Source of the DNA: an uncultured Microbacterium sp.
GTDB lineage: Bacteria; Actinomycetota; Actinomycetes; Actinomycetales; Microbacteriaceae
DNA length: 64,000 nucleotides
Reading direction: 5' to 3'
NCBI RefSeq assembly: GCF_937927635.1
Contig: NZ_CALBRW010000004.1
Coordinates: 12,188 to 76,187 of the forward strand
Shown: in pieces, positions 39,969-48,176 of the stretch
Numbering within the stretch: the stretch's first letter is position 1
How the letters are laid out: each line of letters begins with the position of its first letter
Notes under the pieces: model-generated
The model's input: the letters and a program-made list of their open reading frames with translations, nothing else
Database searches by the model: none
Told to the model about the DNA's origin: nothing
Program-made: the position numbers and the translations under genes

Positions 39969-41641
39969 TGGCGTGGTTCCTCACGGCGTCGGCGCTGCTG
40001 GCCGTCGCCATCGTGCTCGGCCTGATCTACCGCCCGCTGGGCGACTACATGGCGGCCGTGTTCACCTCCGGCCGCGACCTGCGCGTCGAGCGCCTCATCT
40101 ACCGGCTGTGCGGCATCGACCCCACCAGGCAGCAGTCCTGGCGCCGCTACCTGGCGTCGATCGGGGCGTTCTCGCTGGCCGGCTTCGTGCTGCTGTACGC
40201 CCTGCTGCGACTGCAGCCTCTGCTGCCGTACTCGCTGGGTATGCCGGGCATGAGACCCGATCTGGCGTTCAACACCGCGGCATCCTTCGTCGGCAACACC
40301 AACTGGCAGTCCTACTCCCCCGAGCAGGCCACCGGCTACGCCGTGCAGATGGTGGGGCTGGCCGTGCAGAACTTCGTCTCCGCGGCGGTGAGCATGGCGG
40401 TGGCGGTGGCGCTCATCCGCGGTTTCGCCTCGCTGCGGGGGCGCAGCGGACTGGGCAGCTTCTGGGTCGATCTCGTGCGGGCGAATCTGCGCATCCTGCT
40501 GCCGCTGTCCGTCGTGATGGCCGTGCTGCTGATGGTCGGCGGCGTGATCCAGAACCTCAGCGAGCCCGCCGCCATCACGACCGTGTCGGGCAGCACGCAG
40601 ACGATGCTGGGCGGGCCGGTGGCCTCGCAGGAGGCCATCAAGATGATCGGAACCAACGGCGGCGGCTTCTTCAACGCCAACTCCGCGCATCCCTTCGAGA
40701 ATCCGACGGCGTGGACGAATCTGCTGCAGGTGATCCTGCTGCTGATGATCCCGTTCTCGATGCCGAGGATGTTCGGCACCATGGTGGGCGACCAGCGCGC
40801 GGGCCTCGCCCTGCTGATCACCATGATCGTGCTGTTCGCGGCGGTGTACATCCCGCTGACGGTCTTCGAGTACGCGGGGTCGGGCACGGCGCCGATGCTG
40901 GCGGGTGGCGCCATGGAGGGCAAGGAGCAGCGCTTCGGCATCGTCGGCTCCACGCTGTTCGCGACGGCGACGACCGGCACCACGGGCGGCGCCGTGAACT
41001 CCATGCACGACTCGTACACGGCGTTCGGCGGGCTCATGCTCATGCTGGACATGACGCTCGGCGAGGTGGCGCCGGGCGGCGCGGGATCCGGCACCTACGC
41101 GCTGCTGATCCTGATGGTCATCGCCGTGTTCCTGGCGGCACTGCTGCTGGGCCGCTCCCCCGTGTATCTGGGCAAGCGCCTGGGGGTGCGCGAGCTGAAG
41201 CTCGTCAGCATCGCCATCCTGGTGCTCCCGCTGCTGGCGCTGGGCGGGATGGCCGCGGGCTTCGCGATCCCATCGGTGCGCGACGACCTGCTGGACGCCA
41301 TGAGCAATCAGGGTCCGCATGGACTGTCGGAGGTGTTCTACGCCTTCGTGTCGGCCGCCATCAACAACGGATCCGCGTTCGCGGGCCTGAGCGCGAACGA
41401 CCCGATGCTGAACGTGCTGATCGGGGTGATCATCCTGCTGGGCAGGTTCATCCCCATCGCCCTCGTGCTGGCGCTGGCAGGGTCGCTGGCCGCGCAGGGA
41501 AAGGCCGCCACCAGCGGTGAGCTGCCCCTGCACCGGCCGCAGTTCGTGGTGCTGCTGGTGAGCCTCATCGTCTTCATCACCGTGCCGGTGTTCGTCCCCG
41601 TGCTCCTGGTCGGCCCGCTCGCCGAGGGGCTGATGGGATGA
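39968..41641 (+). CDS. kdpA: Potassium-transporting ATPase subunit KdpA
   Basis: A 557-residue channel-like subunit of the high-affinity K+ pump, with about ten membrane helices and four pore loops. Recognisable filter regions are FVGNTNWQSYSPEQATG, IGTNGGGFFNANSAHPFENP, ATTGTTGGAVNSMHDSYTA and NNGSAFAGLSANDP. Length is normal. It overlaps kdpB by four bases (ATGA). Confidence 0.95.
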   Translation: MAWFLTASALLAVAIVLGLIYRPLGDYMAAVFTSGRDLRVERLIYRLCGIDPTRQQSWRRYLASIGAFSLAGFVLLYALLRLQPLLPYSLGMPGMRPDLAFNTAASFVGNTNWQSYSPEQATGYAVQMVGLAVQNFVSAAVSMAVAVALIRGFASLRGRSGLGSFWVDLVRANLRILLPLSVVMAVLLMVGGVIQNLSEPAAITTVSGSTQTMLGGPVASQEAIKMIGTNGGGFFNANSAHPFENPTAWTNLLQVILLLMIPFSMPRMFGTMVGDQRAGLALLITMIVLFAAVYIPLTVFEYAGSGTAPMLAGGAMEGKEQRFGIVGSTLFATATTGTTGGAVNSMHDSYTAFGGLMLMLDMTLGEVAPGGAGSGTYALLILMVIAVFLAALLLGRSPVYLGKRLGVRELKLVSIAILVLPLLALGGMAAGFAIPSVRDDLLDAMSNQGPHGLSEVFYAFVSAAINNGSAFAGLSANDPMLNVLIGVIILLGRFIPIALVLALAGSLAAQGKAATSGELPLHRPQFVVLLVSLIVFITVPVFVPVLLVGPLAEGLMG

Positions 41642-43767
41642 GCACGCGGACCGCCATGACGCAGGGCGACGTGATCGCCGTGAGCACCATCGGCACGGTG
41701 CTGGTCGATGCGCTGCGCAAGTTCGACCCGCGCTACCTGTGGCACAACCCGGTGCTGCTGCTCACCGAGATCGGCGCCGCGCTGACCACCCTCATCGCGA
41801 TCGCCGAGCCTTTCGCGGGCGGCCCGCCGCCCTCGGGCGGGACCGTCATGCCCACCGGGTTCACCTGGATGCTCGCCGCCGGCTTCTGGGCGTGCCTGTA
41901 CACGGCCACGCTGGCCGAGTCGATCGCCGAGGGCCGGGGGCGCGCGCAGACGGCATCGCTGCGACGATCGCCGTCCGGCACGACCGCGCACCTGGTGGCC
42001 GACTACGACCGGGGGCGGGATGCCGGGGCATCGGCGGCCACGGTGATCGACATCGACGCGGGCGGCCTGCGCCCCGATGACGTGATCGTCGTCGAGGCCG
42101 GCGAGCTGATCCCCGCCGACGGCGAGGTGCTCTGGGGCACGGCCGAGGTGGACGAGTCCGAGTTCACCGGGCAGGCCGGCACGGTCACCCGCGCCTCCGA
42201 CGGCGACCGCACCGGCGTCACCGGCGGCACGCGCGACACCTCCGATCGCCTCGTGGTGCGCGTGACGGCCACCCCCGAGGCGGGCGCCGTGGAGCAGACC
42301 ATCCGGCTGGCCAGCAGGTCGCGGCGGCAGAAGGCGCCGCTGGAGGTGGCGTTCAGCGCGCTGCTGGCATCCTTCTCGATGTCGTTCGTGCTGCTCGTGC
42401 TCACGCTCAACGCCGTGGTCTCCCCCGTGGCCGCGCCCGTGTCGATCCCCGTGCTGGTGTCGCTGGTGGTGTGCCTGATCCCCACCGAGATCGCAGCGCT
42501 GATGTCGGTGACCGGCATCGCCGGGATGTCGCAGCTGCTGCGACGCGGCGTGCTGGTCACCTCGGCGAAGGCGCTGGAGACCGCCGGCGACATCACGACC
42601 GTGCTGCTGGACAAGACCGGCACGGTGACCCTCGGCAATCGACGCGCGATCGCGTTCGTCCCGGTGGGAGGGAACACCGACCAGCGGCTGATCCGCATGG
42701 CTGCGGAGGCGTCGCTGGAGGACCCGACTCCCGAGGGCGCGTCGATCGTCGCCCTGGCCGCGGAGGACGGCGTGGAGCCTGTGCATCCGCACGCCGAGAG
42801 CGGCGTGTTCGTGCCGTTCAGCGCCACGACGCGCCTGTCCGGCGTCGACCTCCCCGACGGCACGCGCATCCGCAAGGGGGCGGTCTCGGCGGTCGCCGCG
42901 TGGCTCAAGCAGCAGGGCACGCAGCCGCCGCGCGAGGTGCTCCTCGAGCTCAAGGAGGCCGCGCGGGCCATCGCCCGCACGGGTGGCACGCCGCTGGCCG
43001 TGGCCATGAAGGTGCCGGGCGACCGGGGCCGAGCCCTGGGGCTCGTGCACCTGCAGGACGTCGTGAAGGAGGGCGTCCGCGCGCGGATCTCCCACCTGAG
43101 CGCGCTGGGCGTGCGCAGCATGATGGTCTCCGGCGATCACCGCCTCACGGCCGAGGCCATCAGCGCCGAGGTCGGCATCGACGACTTCGTCGGCGACACG
43201 ACGCCGGAGGGCAAGCTCGCGATCATCCAGCAGGAGCAGAAGCGCGGCCACCTGGTGGCGATGAGCGGCGACGGCATCAACGACGCGCCGGCGCTGGCGC
43301 AGGCCGACATCGGCATCGCGATGAACACCGCGACGGCGGCGGCCAAGGACGCCGCGAACATGATCATCCTCGACGACGACCCCAGTCACCTCGTGGACAT
43401 CATCGAGGTGGGCAGGCGCCAGATGGCCACCCGAGGCGCGCTCATCACGTTCAACTTCGCCAACGACGCGGTCCGCTACTTCACGCTCTTCCCCGCCCTG
43501 TTCGTCGGCGTCTTCCCGGGCCTGGACGCGCTGAACATCCTGCGCCTGCACACCCCGGCATCCGCGATCCTGTCCACCGTCATCTTCAGCACCGTGGTGA
43601 TGGGCATCCTCATCCCGCTGGCGCTGATCGGCGTGCCGTACCGCACCAGGGAGCTGCGCAAGGCCCTCACCAGGAATCTGCTGATCTGCGGGATCAGCGG
43701 CATCCTCGTGCCCATCGTCGCCATCAAGGTCATCGACCTCGTCGTCAGCCTGCTGCCGGGCTTCTGA
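41638..43767 (+). CDS. kdpB: Potassium-transporting ATPase subunit KdpB, divergent
   Basis: A 709-residue P-type ATPase subunit. The phosphorylated aspartate is in DKTGT (residues 325-329) and the hinge is GDGINDAP (544-551). Unusual features: the actuator motif is TGQA (177-180) instead of TGES, so both the dephosphorylation Glu and the regulatory Ser are absent; the M4 motif reads IPTEIAA rather than IPTTIGG; and VSGDH replaces the usual MTGDN. The gene is otherwise full length and in frame with kdpA and kdpC. It is either a naturally divergent KdpB branch or a pump with altered kinetics. Confidence 0.9.
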   Translation: MSTRTAMTQGDVIAVSTIGTVLVDALRKFDPRYLWHNPVLLLTEIGAALTTLIAIAEPFAGGPPPSGGTVMPTGFTWMLAAGFWACLYTATLAESIAEGRGRAQTASLRRSPSGTTAHLVADYDRGRDAGASAATVIDIDAGGLRPDDVIVVEAGELIPADGEVLWGTAEVDESEFTGQAGTVTRASDGDRTGVTGGTRDTSDRLVVRVTATPEAGAVEQTIRLASRSRRQKAPLEVAFSALLASFSMSFVLLVLTLNAVVSPVAAPVSIPVLVSLVVCLIPTEIAALMSVTGIAGMSQLLRRGVLVTSAKALETAGDITTVLLDKTGTVTLGNRRAIAFVPVGGNTDQRLIRMAAEASLEDPTPEGASIVALAAEDGVEPVHPHAESGVFVPFSATTRLSGVDLPDGTRIRKGAVSAVAAWLKQQGTQPPREVLLELKEAARAIARTGGTPLAVAMKVPGDRGRALGLVHLQDVVKEGVRARISHLSALGVRSMMVSGDHRLTAEAISAEVGIDDFVGDTTPEGKLAIIQQEQKRGHLVAMSGDGINDAPALAQADIGIAMNTATAAAKDAANMIILDDDPSHLVDIIEVGRRQMATRGALITFNFANDAVRYFTLFPALFVGVFPGLDALNILRLHTPASAILSTVIFSTVVMGILIPLALIGVPYRTRELRKALTRNLLICGISGILVPIVAIKVIDLVVSLLPGF

Positions 43768-43779
43768 GAGCAGGATGCC

Positions 43780-44391
43780 ATGACCGCTCGTGCCAGTCAC
43801 CCGCTGCGGATGCTGTGGACCGCTCTGCGGCTCACGCTGGTGCTCACGGTGATCCTCGGCATCGGCTACCCGCTGCTGATCCTGGGGATCGGCCAGGCGA
43901 CGATGCCCGCGCAGGCGAACGGCTCGCTCGTGCACCGCGCCGACGGCTCGGTGGCCGGCTCCTCGCTGATCGGGCAGAGCTTCGCGGATGCCGGCGGGAA
44001 GCCCCTGCCGCAGTACTTCCAGCCCCGCCCGTCGGCCGCGGACTACGACACGCTGGCGTCGGGTGGCTCCAACCTCGGACCGGAGAACCGCGAGCTCATC
44101 GCCCAGATCACCGAGCGCCGCGCGCAGATCGCCGCGTTCGACGACGTGGACCCGGATGCCGTGCCTGTGGATGCTCTCACGGCGTCCGGCTCGGGCCTGG
44201 ATCCGCACATCTCTCCGGCGTACGCCGCGATCCAGGTGCGGCGGGTGGCGGATGCCCGGGGGCTGAGCGTCGGCGAGGTGCGCCGACTCGTGGCCGCGCA
44301 CACCGCCGGTCGGGACCTCGGCTTCCTCGGCGAGCCGCGCGTGAACGTCGTGGAGCTGAACCTGGCCCTGGACGCGCTGAAGAAGGGCTGA
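43780..44391 (+). CDS. kdpC: Potassium-transporting ATPase subunit KdpC
   Basis: A 203-residue subunit with one N-terminal membrane helix (LRLTLVLTVILGIGYPLLILGIG) and an extracytoplasmic domain containing IGQSFADAGGKPLPQYFQPRPSAADYD, SGGSNLGPEN and the C-terminal LDPHISPAYAAIQ with GEPRVNVVELNLALD. It assists K+ delivery and ATP binding. No kdpD or kdpE sensor genes follow; the next gene is convergent. Confidence 0.94.
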   Translation: MTARASHPLRMLWTALRLTLVLTVILGIGYPLLILGIGQATMPAQANGSLVHRADGSVAGSSLIGQSFADAGGKPLPQYFQPRPSAADYDTLASGGSNLGPENRELIAQITERRAQIAAFDDVDPDAVPVDALTASGSGLDPHISPAYAAIQVRRVADARGLSVGEVRRLVAAHTAGRDLGFLGEPRVNVVELNLALDALKKG

Positions 44392-44393
44392 GC

Positions 44394-45047
44394 TCAGGCC
44401 CCGAGGGCACGGGCGAGCTTGGAGCCGGAGGACGGCGGGCGGCCGCCCGCCTGCTGCACGGCCTGCTCGACGGCGGCGAAGAACGCCTCGCGGTCGGGGC
44501 CGTCGGCGGGGGCAGCGGGCCCCAGCTCCATCTCCCACTCGCGCCAGGCGCTGCGGGTGCCCGCGCGCAGGTCAGTGGCGCGCACGTGGTCGTCGACGAA
44601 CTCGGCGATCACGCCTGCGGCGCCCACGAGGTGGAAGGCCGTGCGGGTGTTCTCGATGCGGGCGATGGGCACCAGCTCGGCACTCGTCCACTGCGCGACG
44701 GTCTCCGCCACGGCACCCGGCATCCGGCCGTCGTCATCCAGCGGCCAGCCGAGCTCCAGACGCCCCTCCCCCTGGCGCGGACCCTTGATGTGCCAGCCGG
44801 CGTCCGGCCCGCCGGTGCGGCGCCGCAGGGCGATGCCGTGCTGCGCGAGAGCGCGGTCGTCCGTGTCGAGATAGCGGGCGTCCAGCTCGCGCAGCTCGCC
44901 CTCGGTCACGCTCACGACTCCGGGCACGCGCGACCAGTCAGGCAGCGGCGTCGAGGCATCCGCGTCGTACTTGCGCTCGATCTCGAAAGTGCGCTGCGGG
45001 TCGCCCGCAGCGCCTGACACGGGATCGGATGCCGCGGGATCAGTCAT
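44394..45047 (-). CDS. CYTH-domain protein
   Basis: A 217-residue protein starting MTDPAASDPVSG, chosen because it overlaps the preceding stop by eight bases. The CYTH signature FEIERKYD (ExExK) is near residue 26; YLDTDDRALAQHGIALRRR, GWHIKGPR, EFVDDHVRATDL and WREWEMEL complete the tunnel-fold pattern. CYTH proteins hydrolyse triphosphates (thiamine triphosphate or inorganic triphosphate). It converges with kdpC two bases apart. No CHAD domain is attached. Confidence 0.88.
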   Translation of the reverse strand: MTDPAASDPVSGAAGDPQRTFEIERKYDADASTPLPDWSRVPGVVSVTEGELRELDARYLDTDDRALAQHGIALRRRTGGPDAGWHIKGPRQGEGRLELGWPLDDDGRMPGAVAETVAQWTSAELVPIARIENTRTAFHLVGAAGVIAEFVDDHVRATDLRAGTRSAWREWEMELGPAAPADGPDREAFFAAVEQAVQQAGGRPPSSGSKLARALGA

Positions 45048-45255
45048 CACTGGGCGAGATGCCGTCCTCGGACTCGACATATCGGAACGCCGTCTCGGTC
45101 GGCCCGTCGTGCGCGCCGGTGTTCGTCGGCGCGCCGTCGCGACGATAGGTGAGCATCGTCTCGCTGTAGGGCAGGATCAGGGTGCTCTGATCGGCGTCAT
45201 CGAGCGGGAGGATCTGCCCGTCGAGCGGACCGCCGTGAAGTCGTGCGAGTGCCAT
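45040..45255 (-). CDS. Small hypothetical protein
   Basis: A 71-residue protein, MALARLHGGPLDGQILPLD and onward. The ATG is preceded by TATGGT ending six bases upstream, the leaderless pattern. It is acidic, with no membrane segment or cysteine. LHGGPLDGQ resembles a motif seen in many short actinobacterial proteins of unknown role. Its stop overlaps the CYTH gene start, so the two are coupled. Confidence 0.75.
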   Translation of the reverse strand: MALARLHGGPLDGQILPLDDADQSTLILPYSETMLTYRRDGAPTNTGAHDGPTETAFRYVESEDGISPSDD

Positions 45256-45299
45256 GTGCTCACCATAACCCCCTGCGGGGACATGGCGTGCACGCCGCG

Positions 45300-45770
<471 letters not shown>

Positions 45771-45877
45771 GCTCGCAGGCTAGAGGAGATCGACGATGCC
45801 CCGCAGAGCCCTGTGGACAACCATCCTGTTCGCAATGTCGGATGTGCGATCTAGTCTTCGAATCGGACTTGAATTAT

Positions 45878-45893
45878 TCGAAACAAGATTCGA
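45878..45893 (+). promoter_or_regulatory. LexA (SOS) box upstream of imuA
   Basis: TCGAAACAAGATTCGA has the arms TCGAA and TTCGA six bases apart, matching the actinobacterial LexA box (TCGAAC-N4-GTTCGA) except at the two innermost positions. It lies 10-25 bases before the imuA start. TAGTCT at 45852-45857 is a possible -10, which would put the box just downstream of the transcription start. Confidence 0.75.
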
Positions 45894-45903
45894 GGATGGA
45901 TGC

Positions 45904-46620
45904 ATGGGGATCGGAACGATCGCGGCGCTCTCCCCCGCGGATGAACGGGCGGGGGACATCCTTCGGCTGCGCCGTGAGATCAGCCGGATGCAGCGCCGCC
46001 GCAGCGAGGATGCCGTGCTGCCGCTGCACCCCGCACTGGCGGAGCTGCTCCCCGGCCGCGGGCTGCAGACCGGCACGGTGTACTCGGTCTCGCCCTCGCC
46101 GAGCCTGATCCTCGCGCTGATGGGCGCCGTCTCGCAGCGCGGCAGCTGGTGCGCCGCGGTGGGCATGCCCACGCTGGGGCTGGAGGCGGCGGCATCCTTC
46201 GGCGTCGACCTGTCCCGGCTGATCCTGGTGCCCTCGCCGGGGCAGCGCTGGCTGGCCGTGATCTCGGCACTGGCCGAGGTGGTGCCACTGATCGCCGTCA
46301 GCCCCGGCTCTGCGGTGCGGGATGCGGATGCCGCGCGTCTTTCGGCCCGGTTGCGGGACCGCGGATGCACGGTGCTGGCCGCCTCGTCATGGCCGCAGAG
46401 CGAAGGGCTGATCAGCCTGCACGACCCGCACTGGTCGGGGATCGGCGAGGGCTGGGGGCTGCTGTCGGATCGCACGGTGACGGTGACCGCGCAGACCCGC
46501 TCGGCCCCGCGCCCGCAGAGCCTGCGTGTGCAGCTGCCCGGAGGGCTCGGCGGCGTGCAGGCCGTCCCCCAGGCCCTGCCGGCCCCCTTGCCCACCCACC
46601 CGCGCTGGGCGGTGGCGTGA
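45904..46620 (+). CDS. imuA: ImuA-like SOS mutagenesis protein
   Basis: A 238-residue RecA-like protein. I chose MGIGTIAALSPADERAG because GAGGA lies seven bases upstream and the LexA box would fall inside any longer reading frame. LPLHPALAELLPGRGLQTGTVYSVSPSPSLILAL resembles ImuA'/SulA-like proteins encoded with imuB. The Walker A lysine is not obvious. The stop overlaps the imuB ATG by one base. The family supports assembly of the error-prone polymerase complex. Confidence 0.85.
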   Translation: MGIGTIAALSPADERAGDILRLRREISRMQRRRSEDAVLPLHPALAELLPGRGLQTGTVYSVSPSPSLILALMGAVSQRGSWCAAVGMPTLGLEAAASFGVDLSRLILVPSPGQRWLAVISALAEVVPLIAVSPGSAVRDADAARLSARLRDRGCTVLAASSWPQSEGLISLHDPHWSGIGEGWGLLSDRTVTVTAQTRSAPRPQSLRVQLPGGLGGVQAVPQALPAPLPTHPRWAVA

Positions 46621-48176
46621 TGGACGCGATCGATCCCCTGCGGATGCACGTGCTGTGGTTCCCGGACTGGCCGCTGCGCGCGGCGCTGGGCGCAGCTCCG
46701 CCGCATCCGCCCACCGCGCTCGTGCGCGGCAACGTCATCACGGCCTGCACGGACTCGGCTCGCGCGCACGGGGTGCGGACGGGGCAGCGCCGACGGCTCG
46801 CGCAGAGCAGGCTGCCGGCATTGCGGATGCTGCCGCACGACCCCGCGCAGGACGAGCGCGCCTTCCGGCCGGTGCTGCGCCTGATCGAGGCGCACGCACC
46901 GGGCGTGCACCTGCTGCGCCCGGGCCTGGCCGCCCTCCGCTCCCGCGGGATCTCTCGCTATCACGGCGGCGAGGAGCAGGCCGCTGCAGCCCTGCGGGAG
47001 GTGCTCGGCGAGGCGGGGTATCCCGAAGTGCGAGTGGGCGTCGCCGACGGGGCGTTCACCGCCGAGCTGGCGGCACGAGGATCCGGGGACGAGGGCTGGG
47101 CGGTGATCCCTCCCGGTGATGCCGAGTCGTTCCTCGCACCGCTGCCACTCGAGGTGCTGGGCGAGCCGGAACTCGCCGAGCTGCTGCGGCAGCTGGGTGT
47201 CGGCACGCTGGGCGGGTTCGCCGCCCTGGACGCGCTCTCGGTGCGGGAGCGGTTCGGTGAGCAGGGAGCCCGGCTGCACGCGCTGGCACGCGGTGCGGAT
47301 TCTCGGCCGCTGACGCCCCGCGCACCCGACCCGCAGCTGAGCAGGCGCGTCGAGTTCGAGACGCCGCTGGGACAGTCCGATCAGATCGCGTTCGCCGTGC
47401 GGCAGACGGCGGATGCCGTGATGCTGGCCCTCGCCGACGCCTCGCTGGTGTGCAGGGAGGTGCGCATCGACCTCACCGACGACGACGGGGCGGTCACCTC
47501 GCGCACCTGGCTGCATCCGACCTGCTTCGACGCCCCCGACCTGGTGGATCGGGTGCGCTGGCAGCTGGAGTCGCTGGCTCCGCCCGCCTCGGACAGCGGG
47601 CAGGACTCCGACGCCGCGCACGCCTTCCGCGGGATCGTGGGGGTGCGCATCGCGCCCGTCGCGGTCGACGATGCGGCGCACCACCAGCCGGGGCTGTTCG
47701 GCTCCGGCACCGATGAGCGCCTGCATCACGCCGTCTCGCGCGTGCAGACCATGCTCGGGCACGCCGGGGTGACCACGGCATCCGTCTCCGGCGGTCGGAT
47801 GCTGGCCGACCGGCAGCTGCTGACGCCCTGGGGCGAGCGCCCTGTCGTCGAGCGCGATCCCGGCCGCCCGTGGCCGGGAAACCTGCCGGATCCGCTGCCG
47901 GCGGAGGTGTTCACGCCGATGCGGCCCGTGCACGTGACCGGAGCCGGCGGCGCGGTGATCAGCGTCGACGCCCGTGGCGCCCTGTCCTGCCCGCCCGGCC
48001 TCATCGACGACAGCGAGGTGATCGGCTGGGCGGGCCCCTGGCCGGTGCATGAGCACCGCTGGGACGCCGCGAGAGCCCGCTCCGGCGAGCGCTTCCAGCT
48101 GCTGGACCGGCAGCACCGCGCCTGGCTCGTCTTCCACTCCGAGGGCTCCTGGTGGGCCGAGGGCAGGTACCGCTGA
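46620..48176 (+). CDS. imuB: ImuB, inactive Y-family polymerase-like adaptor
   Basis: A 518-residue DinB/Y-family-like protein. The start MDAIDPLRMHVLWFPDWPLRAAL replaces the catalytic motif of active enzymes, so it is probably not a polymerase; ImuB serves as adaptor linking DnaE2 to the beta clamp. The Y-family fold continues through RTGQRRRLAQSRLPALRML and the little-finger-like region. QPGLFG near residue 360 resembles the clamp-binding motif QxxLF. It is coupled to both neighbours by TGATG overlaps. Confidence 0.9.
   Translation: MDAIDPLRMHVLWFPDWPLRAALGAAPPHPPTALVRGNVITACTDSARAHGVRTGQRRRLAQSRLPALRMLPHDPAQDERAFRPVLRLIEAHAPGVHLLRPGLAALRSRGISRYHGGEEQAAAALREVLGEAGYPEVRVGVADGAFTAELAARGSGDEGWAVIPPGDAESFLAPLPLEVLGEPELAELLRQLGVGTLGGFAALDALSVRERFGEQGARLHALARGADSRPLTPRAPDPQLSRRVEFETPLGQSDQIAFAVRQTADAVMLALADASLVCREVRIDLTDDDGAVTSRTWLHPTCFDAPDLVDRVRWQLESLAPPASDSGQDSDAAHAFRGIVGVRIAPVAVDDAAHHQPGLFGSGTDERLHHAVSRVQTMLGHAGVTTASVSGGRMLADRQLLTPWGERPVVERDPGRPWPGNLPDPLPAEVFTPMRPVHVTGAGGAVISVDARGALSCPPGLIDDSEVIGWAGPWPVHEHRWDAARARSGERFQLLDRQHRAWLVFHSEGSWWAEGRYR

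Noticed and set aside
41338..44538. 1066-codon minus-strand open frame opposite kdpABC
   Set aside because: Antisense to three well-recognised subunits, with Arg/His/Gly-rich low-complexity translation.
44394..45047. Search for kdpD/kdpE downstream of kdpC
   Set aside because: The next gene is a convergent CYTH protein; no sensor kinase or response regulator is present in the window.
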